Origin: an uncultured Croceitalea sp.
GTDB lineage: Bacteria; Bacteroidota; Bacteroidia; Flavobacteriales; Flavobacteriaceae
NCBI GenBank assembly: GCA_947499565.1
Contig: CANMOV010000002.1
Span: 372,001 to 436,000, forward strand
Reading direction: 5' to 3'
DNA length: 64,000 bases
Position 1 is the first letter of the stretch. The number at the start of each line of letters is the position of its first letter. Of the stretch, positions 53,244-63,656 are shown piece after piece. The translations under genes were made by a program, and so were the position numbers. The notes under the pieces are model-generated. The model was not told the DNA's origin. It searched no databases and saw only the letters and a list, made by a program, of their open reading frames with translations.

Positions 53244-53825
53244 ATGATTACCCATCTAAAAGGAAAATTGGTTGAAAAGAACCCAACTTACGTTGTAGTT
53301 GAATGCAATGGAGTGGGGTATTTTTTAAACATTTCCTTACATACTTTTTCACAGTTACCATCAGAAGAGAATATTCAATTATTTACGCATCTTCAGGTAA
53401 AAGAAGATTCCCATACCCTTTTTGGTTTTTCAGATAAAGCGGAACGTGAGATTTTTAGATTATTGTTGTCAGTTTCTGGAATAGGAGCAAGCACAGCAAG
53501 GACCATGTTGTCTTCATTAAATCCTGCTCAAGTTAGGGATGCGATAGCAAGCGGAGATGTTGCTACAATACAGGGAATAAAGGGTATTGGAGCCAAGACT
53601 GCGCAACGGGTTATCTTAGATCTTAAAGACAAGATTTTAAAAGTCTACGATATTGATGAAGTTTCACTACAATCGAACAATACAACTAAAGAAGAAGCGT
53701 TATCTGCTTTAGAGGTTCTTGGTTACACAAGAAGACAGTCTGAAAAAGTTGTGGAAAGAATACTTTCTCAAGATTCCTCGCTGAGCGTTGAGGGCATTAT
53801 TAAGTCCGCGCTTAAAAATTTATAA
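53244..53825 (+). CDS. ruvA: Holliday junction DNA helicase subunit RuvA
   Basis: 193-aa RuvA, the junction-binding tetramer for RuvB. OB-fold N-terminus (MITHLKGKLVEKNPTYVVVECNGVGYFLNI), two helix-hairpin-helix motifs (LLSVSGIGASTARTML and IQGIKGIGAKTAQRVILDLK) and the C-terminal RuvB-binding domain (EALSALEVLGYTRRQSEKVVERIL). Complete. sprA begins 5 nt after the stop. Confidence 0.96.
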   Translation: MITHLKGKLVEKNPTYVVVECNGVGYFLNISLHTFSQLPSEENIQLFTHLQVKEDSHTLFGFSDKAEREIFRLLLSVSGIGASTARTMLSSLNPAQVRDAIASGDVATIQGIKGIGAKTAQRVILDLKDKILKVYDIDEVSLQSNNTTKEEALSALEVLGYTRRQSEKVVERILSQDSSLSVEGIIKSALKNL

Positions 53826-53830
53826 GTAGT

Positions 53831-56800
53831 TTGAAGATAGGGGTAATATCATTTCTTAAATCCATAGGATTTAGGAGGCTTTTCTTTTGTATAGTATTTC
53901 TTGGTGTCGCTAATCTCTCGACAGCACAAGAGACCAATGAGCAACCGATAGATTCTGTAAAAACAGGGTTTGAAATTGGAAAACTCGTTTTGGAAAACCC
54001 TGACAGTATCATAGCAAAATACTCATATGATGCAAAAATAGATCGCTACGTTTATAATGAAACCGTTGGAGAGTTTAATATTAACTATCCATTATACCTT
54101 ACTCCAGAACAATATTTTGAATTGGTTCGAAAGGAATCAATGAAGTCCTATTTCAAAGAAAAAATTGACGCCTTCACAGGCAAAAAAGAAGGCTCAGAAG
54201 AAGCTAGGAAAAACTTACTTCCAAATTTTTATGTAAACAATAGCTTTTTCGAATCCATTTTTGGAGGAAATACAATCGAAGTTATTCCGCAAGGTTCTGT
54301 CGCTATGGATTTAGGAGTTATTTGGCAGAAAAATGATAATCCAGCACTATCTCCAAGAAACCGTACGAATCTTTCATTAGATTTTGATCAGCGTATTAGT
54401 TTAAGTATGCTCGGTAAGGTTGGTGAAAGATTACAAGTAACGGCTAACTATGATACTGAAGCTACTTTTGATTTTCAAAACTTAGTCAAATTAGATTATA
54501 CTCCAACGGAGGATGATATTCTACAAAAAATAGAAATTGGTAATGTAAACATGCCTTTAAATAGTTCCTTAATTACAGGAGCGCAAAGTCTATTTGGTGT
54601 AAAAACGCAATTGCAATTTGGCAGAACAACAGTTACTGCTGTATTTTCAGAACAACGTTCTCAAAACAATACCGTGGTCGCTCAAGGGGGGGGGACATTA
54701 AATGAGTTTGCACTTACTGCATTGGATTATGATGAAGACAAACATTTTTTCTTAGCACAATATTTTAGGGATAATTATGATGATGCCTTGTCTAACTACC
54801 CTTTTATAAGAAGTCAAGTGCAAATAACTAGACTAGAAGTTTGGGTAACCAATAGAAATCAACAAACATTAAATGTTAGGAATGTAGTTGCTATACAAGA
54901 TTTAGGTGAAGCGGTGTCCGAGCAAACTAGAATTGGAAACCAAGGTGGAGCACCAGCGGGGTTCTTTAATACCTCTTCTGCAAATGGACTTCCGCAGAAT
55001 AATGCAAATGATTTTGATCCAGAATTAATAGGTGCTGGTGGCGCTTTAACAAATTCAATTCGTGATATAGCAACCGTAGACAATGGTTTTAATGTGCCAG
55101 GATATGTTGTAAATCAAGGGTTTGATTATGCTATTCTAGAGAATGCTAGAAAATTGGAACAAGGCAGAGACTACCAATTTGATCAGCAACTTGGTTATAT
55201 ATCACTAAACCAACGTTTAAGTAATGATGAAGTCTTAGGTGTTGCTTTTCAATATACCTTTAATGGTCAGGTCTTTCAGGTAGGGGAATTTGCCAATGGT
55301 GGTATAGATGCTACTACGGTTTCTGGAGGCGTAAATCCTATTATTGAGAATAACACTTTAATATTAAAATTACTGAAGAGCAATATCACCAATGTAGATG
55401 ATCCAATTTGGGATCTAATGATGAAGAATATCTATGCTACGGGTGCTTTTCAGTTAAGTGAGGAGGATTTTAAATTGAATATTCTTTATTCAGACCCAAC
55501 ACCTCGTAACTATATAACTCCAGTAGATCCAAATGCAGGATGGCCTGAAGGATTTGAAGATAGAATATTGATAAACATTTTTAATCTTGACCGACTTAAT
55601 ATTTATAATGATGTACAACCCGGTGGAGATGGATTTTTTGACTATGTGCCTGGTATTACAGTAGATACGCAAAGTGGTCGTATTATTTTCACCAAAGTAG
55701 AACCTTTTGGAGAATTTCTATTTGAAGAGCTTGGTGGAGGTACTTATGATGTAGAAAATGACCAAGGTTATAATGTGAACCAGCAGCGTTATGTATTTAG
55801 AAATATGTACGCAAAAACTAAAGCGGCTTCATTACAAGATGCAGAAAAAAACCGTTTTCAACTAAAAGGTCGTTATAAATCACAAGGAAATAATGGAATA
55901 CCTATTGGAGCATTTAATGTTCCCAGGGGTTCTGTGCGCGTTACCGCTGGCGGGCGTCAATTACAGGAGGGAATAGACTATACCGTAAATTATACGGCAG
56001 GAACTGTGCAACTTTTAGACCCAAGCTTGGAAGCTTCAAATACTCCTATTAATATATCTGTAGAAAACAATGCGGTATTTGGACAACAAACCAGAAGGTT
56101 TACGGGAATTAATGTAGAACATAAATTCAGTGAAAACTTTGTTTTAGGTGGTACGCTATTAAACCTTAATGAAAGGCCGCTTACTCAAAAAGCGAATTTT
56201 GGAGTAGAACCAGTAAACAATACTGTTTTTGGATTAAATGGAAACTTCAGTACAGAGGTTCCTTTTTTAACGCGTTTGGCAAATAAGCTCCCAAATATAG
56301 ATACGGATGTCCCTTCAAACATATCTATTAGGGGTGAAGTGGCTGTTTTACAACCTAATTCCCCGAAAAATGCAGATTTTCAAGGAGAAACGACAACGTA
56401 TTTAGATGATTTTGAGGGAGCGCAAGCATTAATAGATATTCGTTCTTCTCTTGGTTGGTCATTGGCTAGTCCGCCATTAGAATTTACACCCGGAGGTCAG
56501 CTAGAAGGGAGTACCCCAGAAGACCCTAATAATTTATTAAATGGTTATGGTAGAGCAAAAATGGCCTGGTATACTATTGATCCTATTTTTTATACAAATC
56601 AGCGTCCAGATGGAGTAACAGACAATGATATTTCATTGAACCCAACGCGAAGAGTCTTTATTGATGAGGTTTTTCCTCAGGTCAATATTGCTCAAGGACA
56701 GACCACAGTTCAAGGTACTTTAGATGTAGCATACTATCCTAACCAAAAAGGGCCATATAATGCAAACCCTAGTTTTGGAACGGAACAGCCTAATGAGAAG

Positions 56801-59800
56801 TGGGGTGGTCTAATGCGGTCTTTAAGTAGTACCAATTTTGAACAGTCGAATGTGGAGTTTGTTCAGTTTTGGGTGTTAGATCCCTATGTGGATGGGATTA
56901 CGGCAAATACAAATGCTGGTGAATTGGTATTGAATTTAGGCAATATTTCTGAAGATATTTTAAAGGACGGAAAGAAACAATATGAGAATGGGTTACCAGG
57001 AGTAGGTAGTAATGACTTAACGGCGCCAACATCTTGGGGTGAGGTGCCCGCTACGCAATCTTTAGTGTATGCCTTTGATGCAGACGAAGCTAACCGAAGT
57101 TTACAAGATTTAGGCTATGATGGATTGTCAAATACTGAAGAAGCCGCCATCTATAATGGTCCTGCGGAAGATCCGGCGTTGGACGATTTTACCTATTATT
57201 TAAATAGAGAAGGTGGTATTTTAGAAAGATATATAGATTTTAATAATCCAGATGGAAATTCGCCTGTAGCGGTAACGAATACAAATAGAGGCTCTACTAC
57301 TTTACCTGATGTGGAAGATATTGACCGTGATTTAACAATGAATACGGTAAATAGCTACTTTGAATATCGTATCCAAATTAGACCTAATACAACTATTAAT
57401 GATCAGTATGTAACAGACATTAGAGAAGGTGTAACACCCGAACTTCCAAATAATACACAATTAAATAGGAGGTGGATTCAGTATAAGATTCCATTAAGTG
57501 ATTTTACAAATGCGGTTGGCGGCATCGCGGATTTCCGTTCCATAAGCTTTATGAGAATGTACCTTACAGGTTTTACAGATGATGTAGTGCTTCGTTTTGC
57601 AACTTTGGACTTGGTAAGAGGAGATTGGCGTTCCTATACAAATACATTACAACCTGGTGTTGATGATATTCCTGCAGATGATGGCACCATAACAGATGTT
57701 AATGCTGTTAATATTGAGGAAAATGAACAACGTACACCAATTCCTTATGTTTTACCACCTGGAGTAGTTCGTGAACAATTGAATAATAATAACACCATAA
57801 TTAATCAAAACGAACAGTCGTTATCATTTGTGGTTGAAAACTTAGAATCTGAAGATTCAAGGGGTGTATTTAAAAATGTAAACATAGATGTTCGCCAATA
57901 TGAGCGCATAAAAATGTTTATGCATGCGGAAAAAATAGTTGATAGTGATTATTCTAATGATGATACACCGCTAGTTGGATTTTTAAGAATTGGAACGGAT
58001 TTTTCTGAAAACTTTTATCAGATAGAATTGCCACTACAATTTACACCTTTTGGTTCTGGAACAGCTGAGGATATTTGGCCAGAAGTAAATGAATTTAATA
58101 TCGCACTGTCGGATTTGAATCAAGTAAAATCTTTAGGTATAGCAAACGGAAGCCTAAATGATATTAATTATTATGAGGTTATTGATGGAGAAGTGGTTCC
58201 AGTAGGAGAATTTGCACCAAGAACTTTGGGTAGAAACCGAATTGGAATAAAAGGAAATCCGTCTTTAGGTAGTATTCGTAGTATGATGATAGGTGTAAAG
58301 AATGATGATGATTTACCTGCAAGAGGAGAAGTCTGGTTTAACGAATTGCGATTAGCCGGTCTAGATAATAATGGAGGATGGGCTGCAGTAGCAGCTATAG
58401 ATGCTAACATGGCAGATTTTGCAAATGTGACAGCAACAGGAAGCACAAGTACTTCAGGTTTTGGATCTATTGATCAAATGCCGAATGAAAGGCTTCGTGA
58501 GGATGCTATGGCTTATGATGTGGTTACTAATGTAAACGTGGGACAACTATTCCCTAAAAAATGGGGACTTCAAATACCCTTCAATTATGGGATAGGGGAA
58601 ACCTTAATTACTCCAGAATTTGACCCTGTCTATGACGATTTAAAATTAGATGATAGAATTGCTGCTGCACAAACACCAGAAGAAGCTGAAACTATATTAG
58701 AGCAAGCTGAGGATTATACAAAAAGAACAAGTATTAATTTAATTGGAGTACGTAAGAACAGAGGGGAAGAAGCAGAAGAGAATTTTTATGATATTGAAAA
58801 TTTCACTTTTAATTATTCCTATAACGAAACAAATCATCGTGACTTTGAAGTAGCAGATTTACAAGACCAAAATGTAACCACAGGTTTTGTATACAATCAC
58901 AATTTTAAACCGGCACCTATAGCACCATTTGCTAAAAACGACTCACTACTTACTGGAAAATACTGGCAATGGTTAAAAGAGTTAAATCTTAATCTATTAC
59001 CTACAAGTGTTTCGGTAAATGCAAATTATAACCGTTCTTTTAATCAACAACGTTTTAGAGATGTTCTTGAACCCGGGGTAGAAGCATTGGACTTACCATT
59101 ATTGCAACAAAGAAATTATTTGTTCAACTGGCAATACGCTCTAAACTACAGTTTAACCAAATCACTAAGGGTAAATCTAACGGCATCAAATAACAATATT
59201 GTACGTAATTATTTTAATATAGATGACGACCCAGATTCTGGTATTAACCCAGATTTTGATTTATGGGATGGTTTTTTTGATATTGGAGAACCCAATAGGC
59301 ATTCACAACAAATGCAGGTAAACTATAAGCTACCTTTTGATAAAATTCCGTTCTTAAGTTTTATAGATTCTGAATATTCCTACACCAGTAATTTTGATTG
59401 GCAGCGAGGAGGAGATGCATTAAGAGAAGTGGCTGGAGAAGATATTAATACGGTACAAAATGCAAATACGCATAACCTTATCATGAATATGCAAATGCAG
59501 GGATTCTATGATTTAATAGGTTTAAAAAAGAGAGATGGTAAGATTGCTCCTGCAAGAGTTAATCCATTGGCAAGAACAGATAAAGCGGGGAATCCATCTT
59601 CAAATACACAAGATGAAAAACCTAAAAAGAAATCAGGCAAAGGTTTTAATACCCTTGTGGACATATTAACTATGGTAAAGCGTATTAATGTGAACTATAG
59701 TGAGAATAATGGTAAAGTGCTTCCTGGTTATACACAGTCAATAGGTTTTATAGGAACTAGACGACCTTCTCTTGGTTTTGTTTTTGGTAGTCAAAGAGAT

Positions 59801-60991
59801 GTTCGTTTTGAGGCTGCAAGAAATGGATGGTTAACTACTTTTCCAGAGTTTAATTCTCAATATTTAGAAAATACGAATAAGCAGTTGAGTATTGTGGCAA
59901 CGGCACAACCTACTCAAGATTTAACTATTGACCTAACGGCAGATAGACGTTTAACCACTAATTATCAAGAAAACTTTCAGGTAAATGACATTGGTGCTGG
60001 GGAACTGGAATACGAGAGTTTATTAGGTAATAATTTTGGAAATTTTAGTATTTCTACAATGATGATTGGCACTGCGTTTGGCAAAAGTGATGAGTTTGAT
60101 TCTGAAACTTTTGAGGAGTTTAAGGCAAATAGGATTACCGTTGCCAATAGACTTGTAGCAGATAGAAATCAGAATACTGGAAATGTTGATGCTGAAGGAT
60201 TTCCAGAGCGCTACGGAAAAACACAACAAGAAGTATTACTTCCCGCATTTTTTGCGGCATATACGGGACAAGATGTTAATCGTGTTAATTTAGATGCATT
60301 TAGGGAAATACCTATTCCAAATTGGAATATAAAATATACGGGTCTAATGAAGCTTCGTGGGTTTAAAAAGAAATTCAAACGTTTCTCTCTGAGTCATGGA
60401 TACCGCGCTGCTTATAGTATTAATTCTTTTCAGACCAATTTAGAACGTCAGAATGGAACTATAAATGCCGAGAATGGCGATTTCTTGCCCGAGAATATTA
60501 TCAACAATGTAGTTTTAACGGATGAGTTTAGTCCCTTAATGCGAGTGGATTTTGAAATGAAAAATTCACTAAGCGTTTTAGCTGAAGTTAGAACAGACCG
60601 AACACTTTCATTGAGTTTTGATAATAATCTTTTGACTGAAATTAATGGCAAGGAATATACCGTTGGGTTGGGTTATCGTTTCAAAGATGTGAAGTTTGTT
60701 ACTAATATTGGGGGGCAAAAAACACGTCTAAAAGGTGATTTGAACTTAAAAGCAGATTTATCACTACGTGATAATATTACAATCATTAGAAATTTAGATA
60801 TAGATAATAATCAAATCACTTCAGGTCAAAATTTATGGTCCATTAAATTCACTGCAGATTATGCTTTGAGTAAAAATTTAAATGCATTGTTCTTTTATGA
60901 CCATTCTTTCTCAAAATTTGCAGTTTCTACAGCATTCCCTCAGACTACAATAAACACAGGGTTTACGCTTAGGTACAATTTTGGGAATTAG
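53831..60991 (+). CDS. sprA: type IX secretion translocon SprA, TTG start
   Basis: 2386-codon outer-membrane translocon, one of the largest single-chain beta-barrels known, required for type IX protein secretion and gliding. A signal peptide (about 13-33, FFCIVFLGVANLSTAQ) is followed by the SprA N-terminal region (GSVAMDLGVIWQKNDNPALSPRNRTNLSLDFDQRISLSMLGKVGERL), internal repeats, and a long barrel-forming region ending in NTGFTLRYNFGN. Length fits the family (about 2400). The only fitting start is TTG at 53831, 5 nt after ruvA, so translation is probably coupled to ruvA. Other T9SS genes are not in the window. Confidence 0.95.
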   Translation: MKIGVISFLKSIGFRRLFFCIVFLGVANLSTAQETNEQPIDSVKTGFEIGKLVLENPDSIIAKYSYDAKIDRYVYNETVGEFNINYPLYLTPEQYFELVRKESMKSYFKEKIDAFTGKKEGSEEARKNLLPNFYVNNSFFESIFGGNTIEVIPQGSVAMDLGVIWQKNDNPALSPRNRTNLSLDFDQRISLSMLGKVGERLQVTANYDTEATFDFQNLVKLDYTPTEDDILQKIEIGNVNMPLNSSLITGAQSLFGVKTQLQFGRTTVTAVFSEQRSQNNTVVAQGGGTLNEFALTALDYDEDKHFFLAQYFRDNYDDALSNYPFIRSQVQITRLEVWVTNRNQQTLNVRNVVAIQDLGEAVSEQTRIGNQGGAPAGFFNTSSANGLPQNNANDFDPELIGAGGALTNSIRDIATVDNGFNVPGYVVNQGFDYAILENARKLEQGRDYQFDQQLGYISLNQRLSNDEVLGVAFQYTFNGQVFQVGEFANGGIDATTVSGGVNPIIENNTLILKLLKSNITNVDDPIWDLMMKNIYATGAFQLSEEDFKLNILYSDPTPRNYITPVDPNAGWPEGFEDRILINIFNLDRLNIYNDVQPGGDGFFDYVPGITVDTQSGRIIFTKVEPFGEFLFEELGGGTYDVENDQGYNVNQQRYVFRNMYAKTKAASLQDAEKNRFQLKGRYKSQGNNGIPIGAFNVPRGSVRVTAGGRQLQEGIDYTVNYTAGTVQLLDPSLEASNTPINISVENNAVFGQQTRRFTGINVEHKFSENFVLGGTLLNLNERPLTQKANFGVEPVNNTVFGLNGNFSTEVPFLTRLANKLPNIDTDVPSNISIRGEVAVLQPNSPKNADFQGETTTYLDDFEGAQALIDIRSSLGWSLASPPLEFTPGGQLEGSTPEDPNNLLNGYGRAKMAWYTIDPIFYTNQRPDGVTDNDISLNPTRRVFIDEVFPQVNIAQGQTTVQGTLDVAYYPNQKGPYNANPSFGTEQPNEKWGGLMRSLSSTNFEQSNVEFVQFWVLDPYVDGITANTNAGELVLNLGNISEDILKDGKKQYENGLPGVGSNDLTAPTSWGEVPATQSLVYAFDADEANRSLQDLGYDGLSNTEEAAIYNGPAEDPALDDFTYYLNREGGILERYIDFNNPDGNSPVAVTNTNRGSTTLPDVEDIDRDLTMNTVNSYFEYRIQIRPNTTINDQYVTDIREGVTPELPNNTQLNRRWIQYKIPLSDFTNAVGGIADFRSISFMRMYLTGFTDDVVLRFATLDLVRGDWRSYTNTLQPGVDDIPADDGTITDVNAVNIEENEQRTPIPYVLPPGVVREQLNNNNTIINQNEQSLSFVVENLESEDSRGVFKNVNIDVRQYERIKMFMHAEKIVDSDYSNDDTPLVGFLRIGTDFSENFYQIELPLQFTPFGSGTAEDIWPEVNEFNIALSDLNQVKSLGIANGSLNDINYYEVIDGEVVPVGEFAPRTLGRNRIGIKGNPSLGSIRSMMIGVKNDDDLPARGEVWFNELRLAGLDNNGGWAAVAAIDANMADFANVTATGSTSTSGFGSIDQMPNERLREDAMAYDVVTNVNVGQLFPKKWGLQIPFNYGIGETLITPEFDPVYDDLKLDDRIAAAQTPEEAETILEQAEDYTKRTSINLIGVRKNRGEEAEENFYDIENFTFNYSYNETNHRDFEVADLQDQNVTTGFVYNHNFKPAPIAPFAKNDSLLTGKYWQWLKELNLNLLPTSVSVNANYNRSFNQQRFRDVLEPGVEALDLPLLQQRNYLFNWQYALNYSLTKSLRVNLTASNNNIVRNYFNIDDDPDSGINPDFDLWDGFFDIGEPNRHSQQMQVNYKLPFDKIPFLSFIDSEYSYTSNFDWQRGGDALREVAGEDINTVQNANTHNLIMNMQMQGFYDLIGLKKRDGKIAPARVNPLARTDKAGNPSSNTQDEKPKKKSGKGFNTLVDILTMVKRINVNYSENNGKVLPGYTQSIGFIGTRRPSLGFVFGSQRDVRFEAARNGWLTTFPEFNSQYLENTNKQLSIVATAQPTQDLTIDLTADRRLTTNYQENFQVNDIGAGELEYESLLGNNFGNFSISTMMIGTAFGKSDEFDSETFEEFKANRITVANRLVADRNQNTGNVDAEGFPERYGKTQQEVLLPAFFAAYTGQDVNRVNLDAFREIPIPNWNIKYTGLMKLRGFKKKFKRFSLSHGYRAAYSINSFQTNLERQNGTINAENGDFLPENIINNVVLTDEFSPLMRVDFEMKNSLSVLAEVRTDRTLSLSFDNNLLTEINGKEYTVGLGYRFKDVKFVTNIGGQKTRLKGDLNLKADLSLRDNITIIRNLDIDNNQITSGQNLWSIKFTADYALSKNLNALFFYDHSFSKFAVSTAFPQTTINTGFTLRYNFGN

Positions 60992-61027
60992 GATAATTCG
61001 TTCCCTTAAAATCTAGTTTAAATTTCT

Positions 61028-61058
61028 TTGAAAACTAGTATTTATTCTCATACATTTG
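61028..61058 (+). promoter_or_regulatory. promoter of gcvH
   Basis: TTG (61028-61030), a 20-nt spacer and TACATTTG (61051-61058). It separates gcvH from sprA transcription and overlaps the upstream alternative start of gcvH. Confidence 0.78.
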
Positions 61059-61082
61059 TTTGCATATCAAAATAGCATTCAA

Positions 61083-61463
61083 ATGAATATACCTTCGGAA
61101 TTAAAGTACACAAAAGACCATGAATGGGTTAAGATGGATGGTGACGTCGCGACCGTTGGAATTACCGATTTCGCCCAAGGAGAACTTGGTGACATTGTAT
61201 ATGTTGAGGTGGAAACCTTAGATGAAACTTTAGATAAAGATGAGGTTTTTGGTACTGTAGAAGCTGTAAAAACTGTTTCAGATTTGTTTTTACCACTTGC
61301 TGGAGAGATAATTGAGTTTAATGAGTCCTTAGAAGATGAGCCTGAAAAGGTAAATTCTGATCCTTATGGTGATGGCTGGATGATTAAGATTAAAATAAGC
61401 GATGAATCTCAAGTAGATGGATTATTGAGTGATTCAGACTACAAAGAATTAGTAGGTGCTTAA
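61083..61463 (+). CDS. gcvH: glycine cleavage system H protein
   Basis: 126-aa lipoyl carrier that shuttles the aminomethyl group in glycine cleavage. Lipoylation site Lys63 in [18 protein letters not shown]-terminal [36 protein letters not shown] and C-terminal [14 protein letters not shown] are typical. The ATG at 61083 is chosen since the longer frame from 61056 starts within the promoter. The other gcv genes are not here, as is common in this group. Confidence 0.95.
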   Translation: MNIPSELKYTKDHEWVKMDGDVATVGITDFAQGELGDIVYVEVETLDETLDKDEVFGTVEAVKTVSDLFLPLAGEIIEFNESLEDEPEKVNSDPYGDGWMIKIKISDESQVDGLLSDSDYKELVGA

Positions 61464-61851
61464 AAAGCATTTATATACCATTTTATTTGTAAGCTGGGTA
61501 ATGTTTATTACATTACTCAGCTTATTTTCTTTTTCAGGATTTGATAATACTATTGGGATAGCCATTCCGCATATGGATAAAATCACACATTTTACTTTTT
61601 ACACGGTTTTTGTGGTTTTAGGTTATTTCTTCTTAAAAGAGAGGGGGAAAGGGGCTTTTAAATCTCAGGAATCCTTACTTAAAATAATCTTTGCGGCTAT
61701 TATCTATGGCATATTTATTGAAGCTTTGCAGTATGCAATGCCTTTTGGAAGAGCTGCTGAATTTTTTGATGTTTTAGCTAATAGCGCGGGTGCAATTTTT
61801 GGCGGTTTACTCATTAAAAAGTACTTTTCACTCAGTAGGAAGTTAAAATGA
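61456..61851 (+). CDS. VanZ-like membrane protein
   Basis: 131-aa protein with four hydrophobic segments (about 7-27, 42-60, 72-88 and 105-121) and the VanZ signature [23 protein letters not shown] plus [31 protein letters not shown]. The biochemical role of VanZ-like proteins outside teicoplanin resistance is unknown. A GTG start at 61456 overlaps the gcvH stop by 8 nt, so translation is probably coupled. Confidence 0.8.
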   Translation: MLKKHLYTILFVSWVMFITLLSLFSFSGFDNTIGIAIPHMDKITHFTFYTVFVVLGYFFLKERGKGAFKSQESLLKIIFAAIIYGIFIEALQYAMPFGRAAEFFDVLANSAGAIFGGLLIKKYFSLSRKLK

Positions 61852-61871
61852 CTCATTTTAATTGTCATTTT
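61845..61871 (+). terminator. weak terminator-like inverted repeat after the VanZ-like gene
   Basis: AAAATGAC (61845-61852) is the reverse complement of GTCATTTT (61864-61871), overlapping the stop codon; only a short T-run follows. Confidence 0.4.
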
Positions 61872-61915
61872 ATCGAATTAATATTTAAATTAGCAAACAC
61901 TAAAATCAAATTAAT

Positions 61916-62620
61916 ATGGAACCAAAAAAGAATCCAAAAGCTGATGTAGGTAGAAATAGTAGTCTTTACTTTGTAATTGGACTTGCTGCGGTTATGTTAT
62001 TGGTTTATGGAGCTTTAGAGTATAAAAACTATGACGACGATGGCGGTTATGATATTAGCTTAAACGTTGAAGATCAGTTGGATGAAGAGGTGCCGATGAC
62101 AGAGCAGATTAAGACTCCGCCACCGCCACCGCCACCAGCTGCACCAGAGGTAATCGAGGTTGTAGAAGATGAAGAAGAAGTTGAAGAAACTGTAATTGAA
62201 TCTACTGAAACGAGCCAAGAAGAAGAGGTTATGGAAGTAGAGGATGTTGAGATGGAAGAAGTTGATGAAGATATTTCTGTTCCTTTCGCAGTTATTGAAG
62301 ACGTTCCTGTTTTTCCTGGTTGTGAAAGAGCAAGTAATAAAAAGCAATGTTTCCAAGAGCAAATGCAAAAACATATTCGTAAAAACTTCCGTTACCCAGA
62401 GATTGCTCAGGAAATGGGTGTTCAAGGGCGTGTTAGTGTAGTTTTTGTGATTCAGAGAGATGGTAGTATTGGTAATATTAGAATGCGTGGGCCTGATAAA
62501 AATTTAGAAGCTGAAGCTATGCGTATTATTAAAAAGCTACCTAAAATGACTCCAGGTAAGCAAAGAGGAAGAGCTGTAAAAGTTCCATTCAGTATTCCTA
62601 TTACCTTTAAGTTACAATAA
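61916..62620 (+). CDS. tonB: TonB energy transducer
   Basis: 234-aa TonB. One transmembrane helix (16-35), a run of seven prolines (68-74), a very acidic linker (about 80-120), then the conserved FPGCERASNKKQCFQEQMQKHIRKNFRYPEIAQEMGVQGRVSVVFVIQRDGSIGNI C-terminal domain that contacts the TonB box of outer-membrane receptors. The VPVFPGC segment before the domain is typical of Bacteroidetes TonB. No exbB or exbD adjoins it; a strong terminator follows. Confidence 0.93.
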   Translation: MEPKKNPKADVGRNSSLYFVIGLAAVMLLVYGALEYKNYDDDGGYDISLNVEDQLDEEVPMTEQIKTPPPPPPPAAPEVIEVVEDEEEVEETVIESTETSQEEEVMEVEDVEMEEVDEDISVPFAVIEDVPVFPGCERASNKKQCFQEQMQKHIRKNFRYPEIAQEMGVQGRVSVVFVIQRDGSIGNIRMRGPDKNLEAEAMRIIKKLPKMTPGKQRGRAVKVPFSIPITFKLQ

Positions 62621-62642
62621 AAACAATTGTAGAAATAATATT

Positions 62643-62673
62643 AAAAAAGGCTTGATTTTTCAAGCCTTTTTTT
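62643..62673 (+). terminator. terminator after tonB
   Basis: AAAAAAGGCTTG-N6-CAAGCCTTTTTTT, a perfect hairpin with a T-run, 22 nt after the stop. Confidence 0.92.
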
Positions 62674-62697
62674 ATTGCCACAAACCAAGCTAATTCG

Positions 62698-62728
62698 TTG
62701 CAAAAGAACATACTCAGCAGTATCTTTG
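62698..62728 (+). promoter_or_regulatory. promoter of ctaB
   Basis: TTG (62698-62700), a 20-nt spacer and TATCTTTG (62721-62728), followed by the ctaB ATG 20 nt later. Confidence 0.78.
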
Positions 62729-62748
62729 TTGGCTAATAGCTTTTGTGA

Positions 62749-63648
62749 ATGAAGTCCGCTATAGGCACTATTAAAAATTCTAATTTATCCTTAGTTCTTA
62801 ATGATTTTAAAGAAATCACTAAAGTTAGGTTGGCTGTTAGTGTGGTGTTCTCTTCAATAGCGGGTTATTTTCTTGGAGCTTATGAGCTACAATGGTCTGC
62901 TATTTTACTTTTGGCTTTTGGGGGTTATTGTATGGTCGGTGCTTCAAATGCTTTTAATCAGGTGATTGAAAGAGATTTGGATGCTTTAATGAAACGAACA
63001 CAAAACAGACCCATTCCAGCAGGAAGAATGTCGGTTAATAGTGCAATGGGAATAGCTATTGTATTAACACTATTAGGTGTTTTATCACTTTATGTGCTAA
63101 GCCCTAAAACAGCAATGTTTGGTGCAATTTCAATCTTTTTGTATACAAGTGTTTATACACCACTAAAAACAAAAACACCGCTTTCCGTCTTTGTTGGCGC
63201 AATCCCAGGTGCTATCCCGTTTATGTTAGGATGGGTCGCCGCTACAGATGATTTTGGTATTGAACCTGGCACGCTTTTTATGATTCAGTTTTTTTGGCAG
63301 TTCCCCCACTTTTGGGCTTTAGGATGGATGTTAGATGAAGATTATAAAAAGGGCGGATTTAAAATGTTACCCACGGGTAAAAAAGATACAGGGACTGCAT
63401 TGCAAATTATTTTGTATACCATATGGATGATAGTAATCTCTGTAATGCCGGTATTTGGATTTACTGGAAGACTTCATTTATCTATGCCTGCCGCTATAAT
63501 CGTTTTTTTAATGGGTCTTGCAATGCTTATTTTTGCATTCAAATTATATGAGAAAAGAGATAATAGGGCTGCTAAAAGTTTAATGTTGGCTAGTGTAAGC
63601 TACATTACCTTAATGCAAGTAGTTTATGTAATTGATAAATTTATTTAA
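62749..63648 (+). CDS. ctaB: protoheme IX farnesyltransferase (heme O synthase)
   Basis: 299-aa UbiA-family prenyltransferase that attaches farnesyl to heme b, the first step to heme A for the aa3 oxidase. The Asp-rich motif is visible in NAFNQVIERDLDALMKRTQNRPIPAGRM, with KTPLSVFVGAIPGAIPFMLGW and the second acidic site FWALGWMLDEDYKKGGFKML. About eight transmembrane helices. It is followed 8 nt later by oxidase subunit III, so this is a second oxidase-related operon separate from coxBA. Confidence 0.95.
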   Translation: MKSAIGTIKNSNLSLVLNDFKEITKVRLAVSVVFSSIAGYFLGAYELQWSAILLLAFGGYCMVGASNAFNQVIERDLDALMKRTQNRPIPAGRMSVNSAMGIAIVLTLLGVLSLYVLSPKTAMFGAISIFLYTSVYTPLKTKTPLSVFVGAIPGAIPFMLGWVAATDDFGIEPGTLFMIQFFWQFPHFWALGWMLDEDYKKGGFKMLPTGKKDTGTALQIILYTIWMIVISVMPVFGFTGRLHLSMPAAIIVFLMGLAMLIFAFKLYEKRDNRAAKSLMLASVSYITLMQVVYVIDKFI

Positions 63649-63656
63649 GTAGCTAT

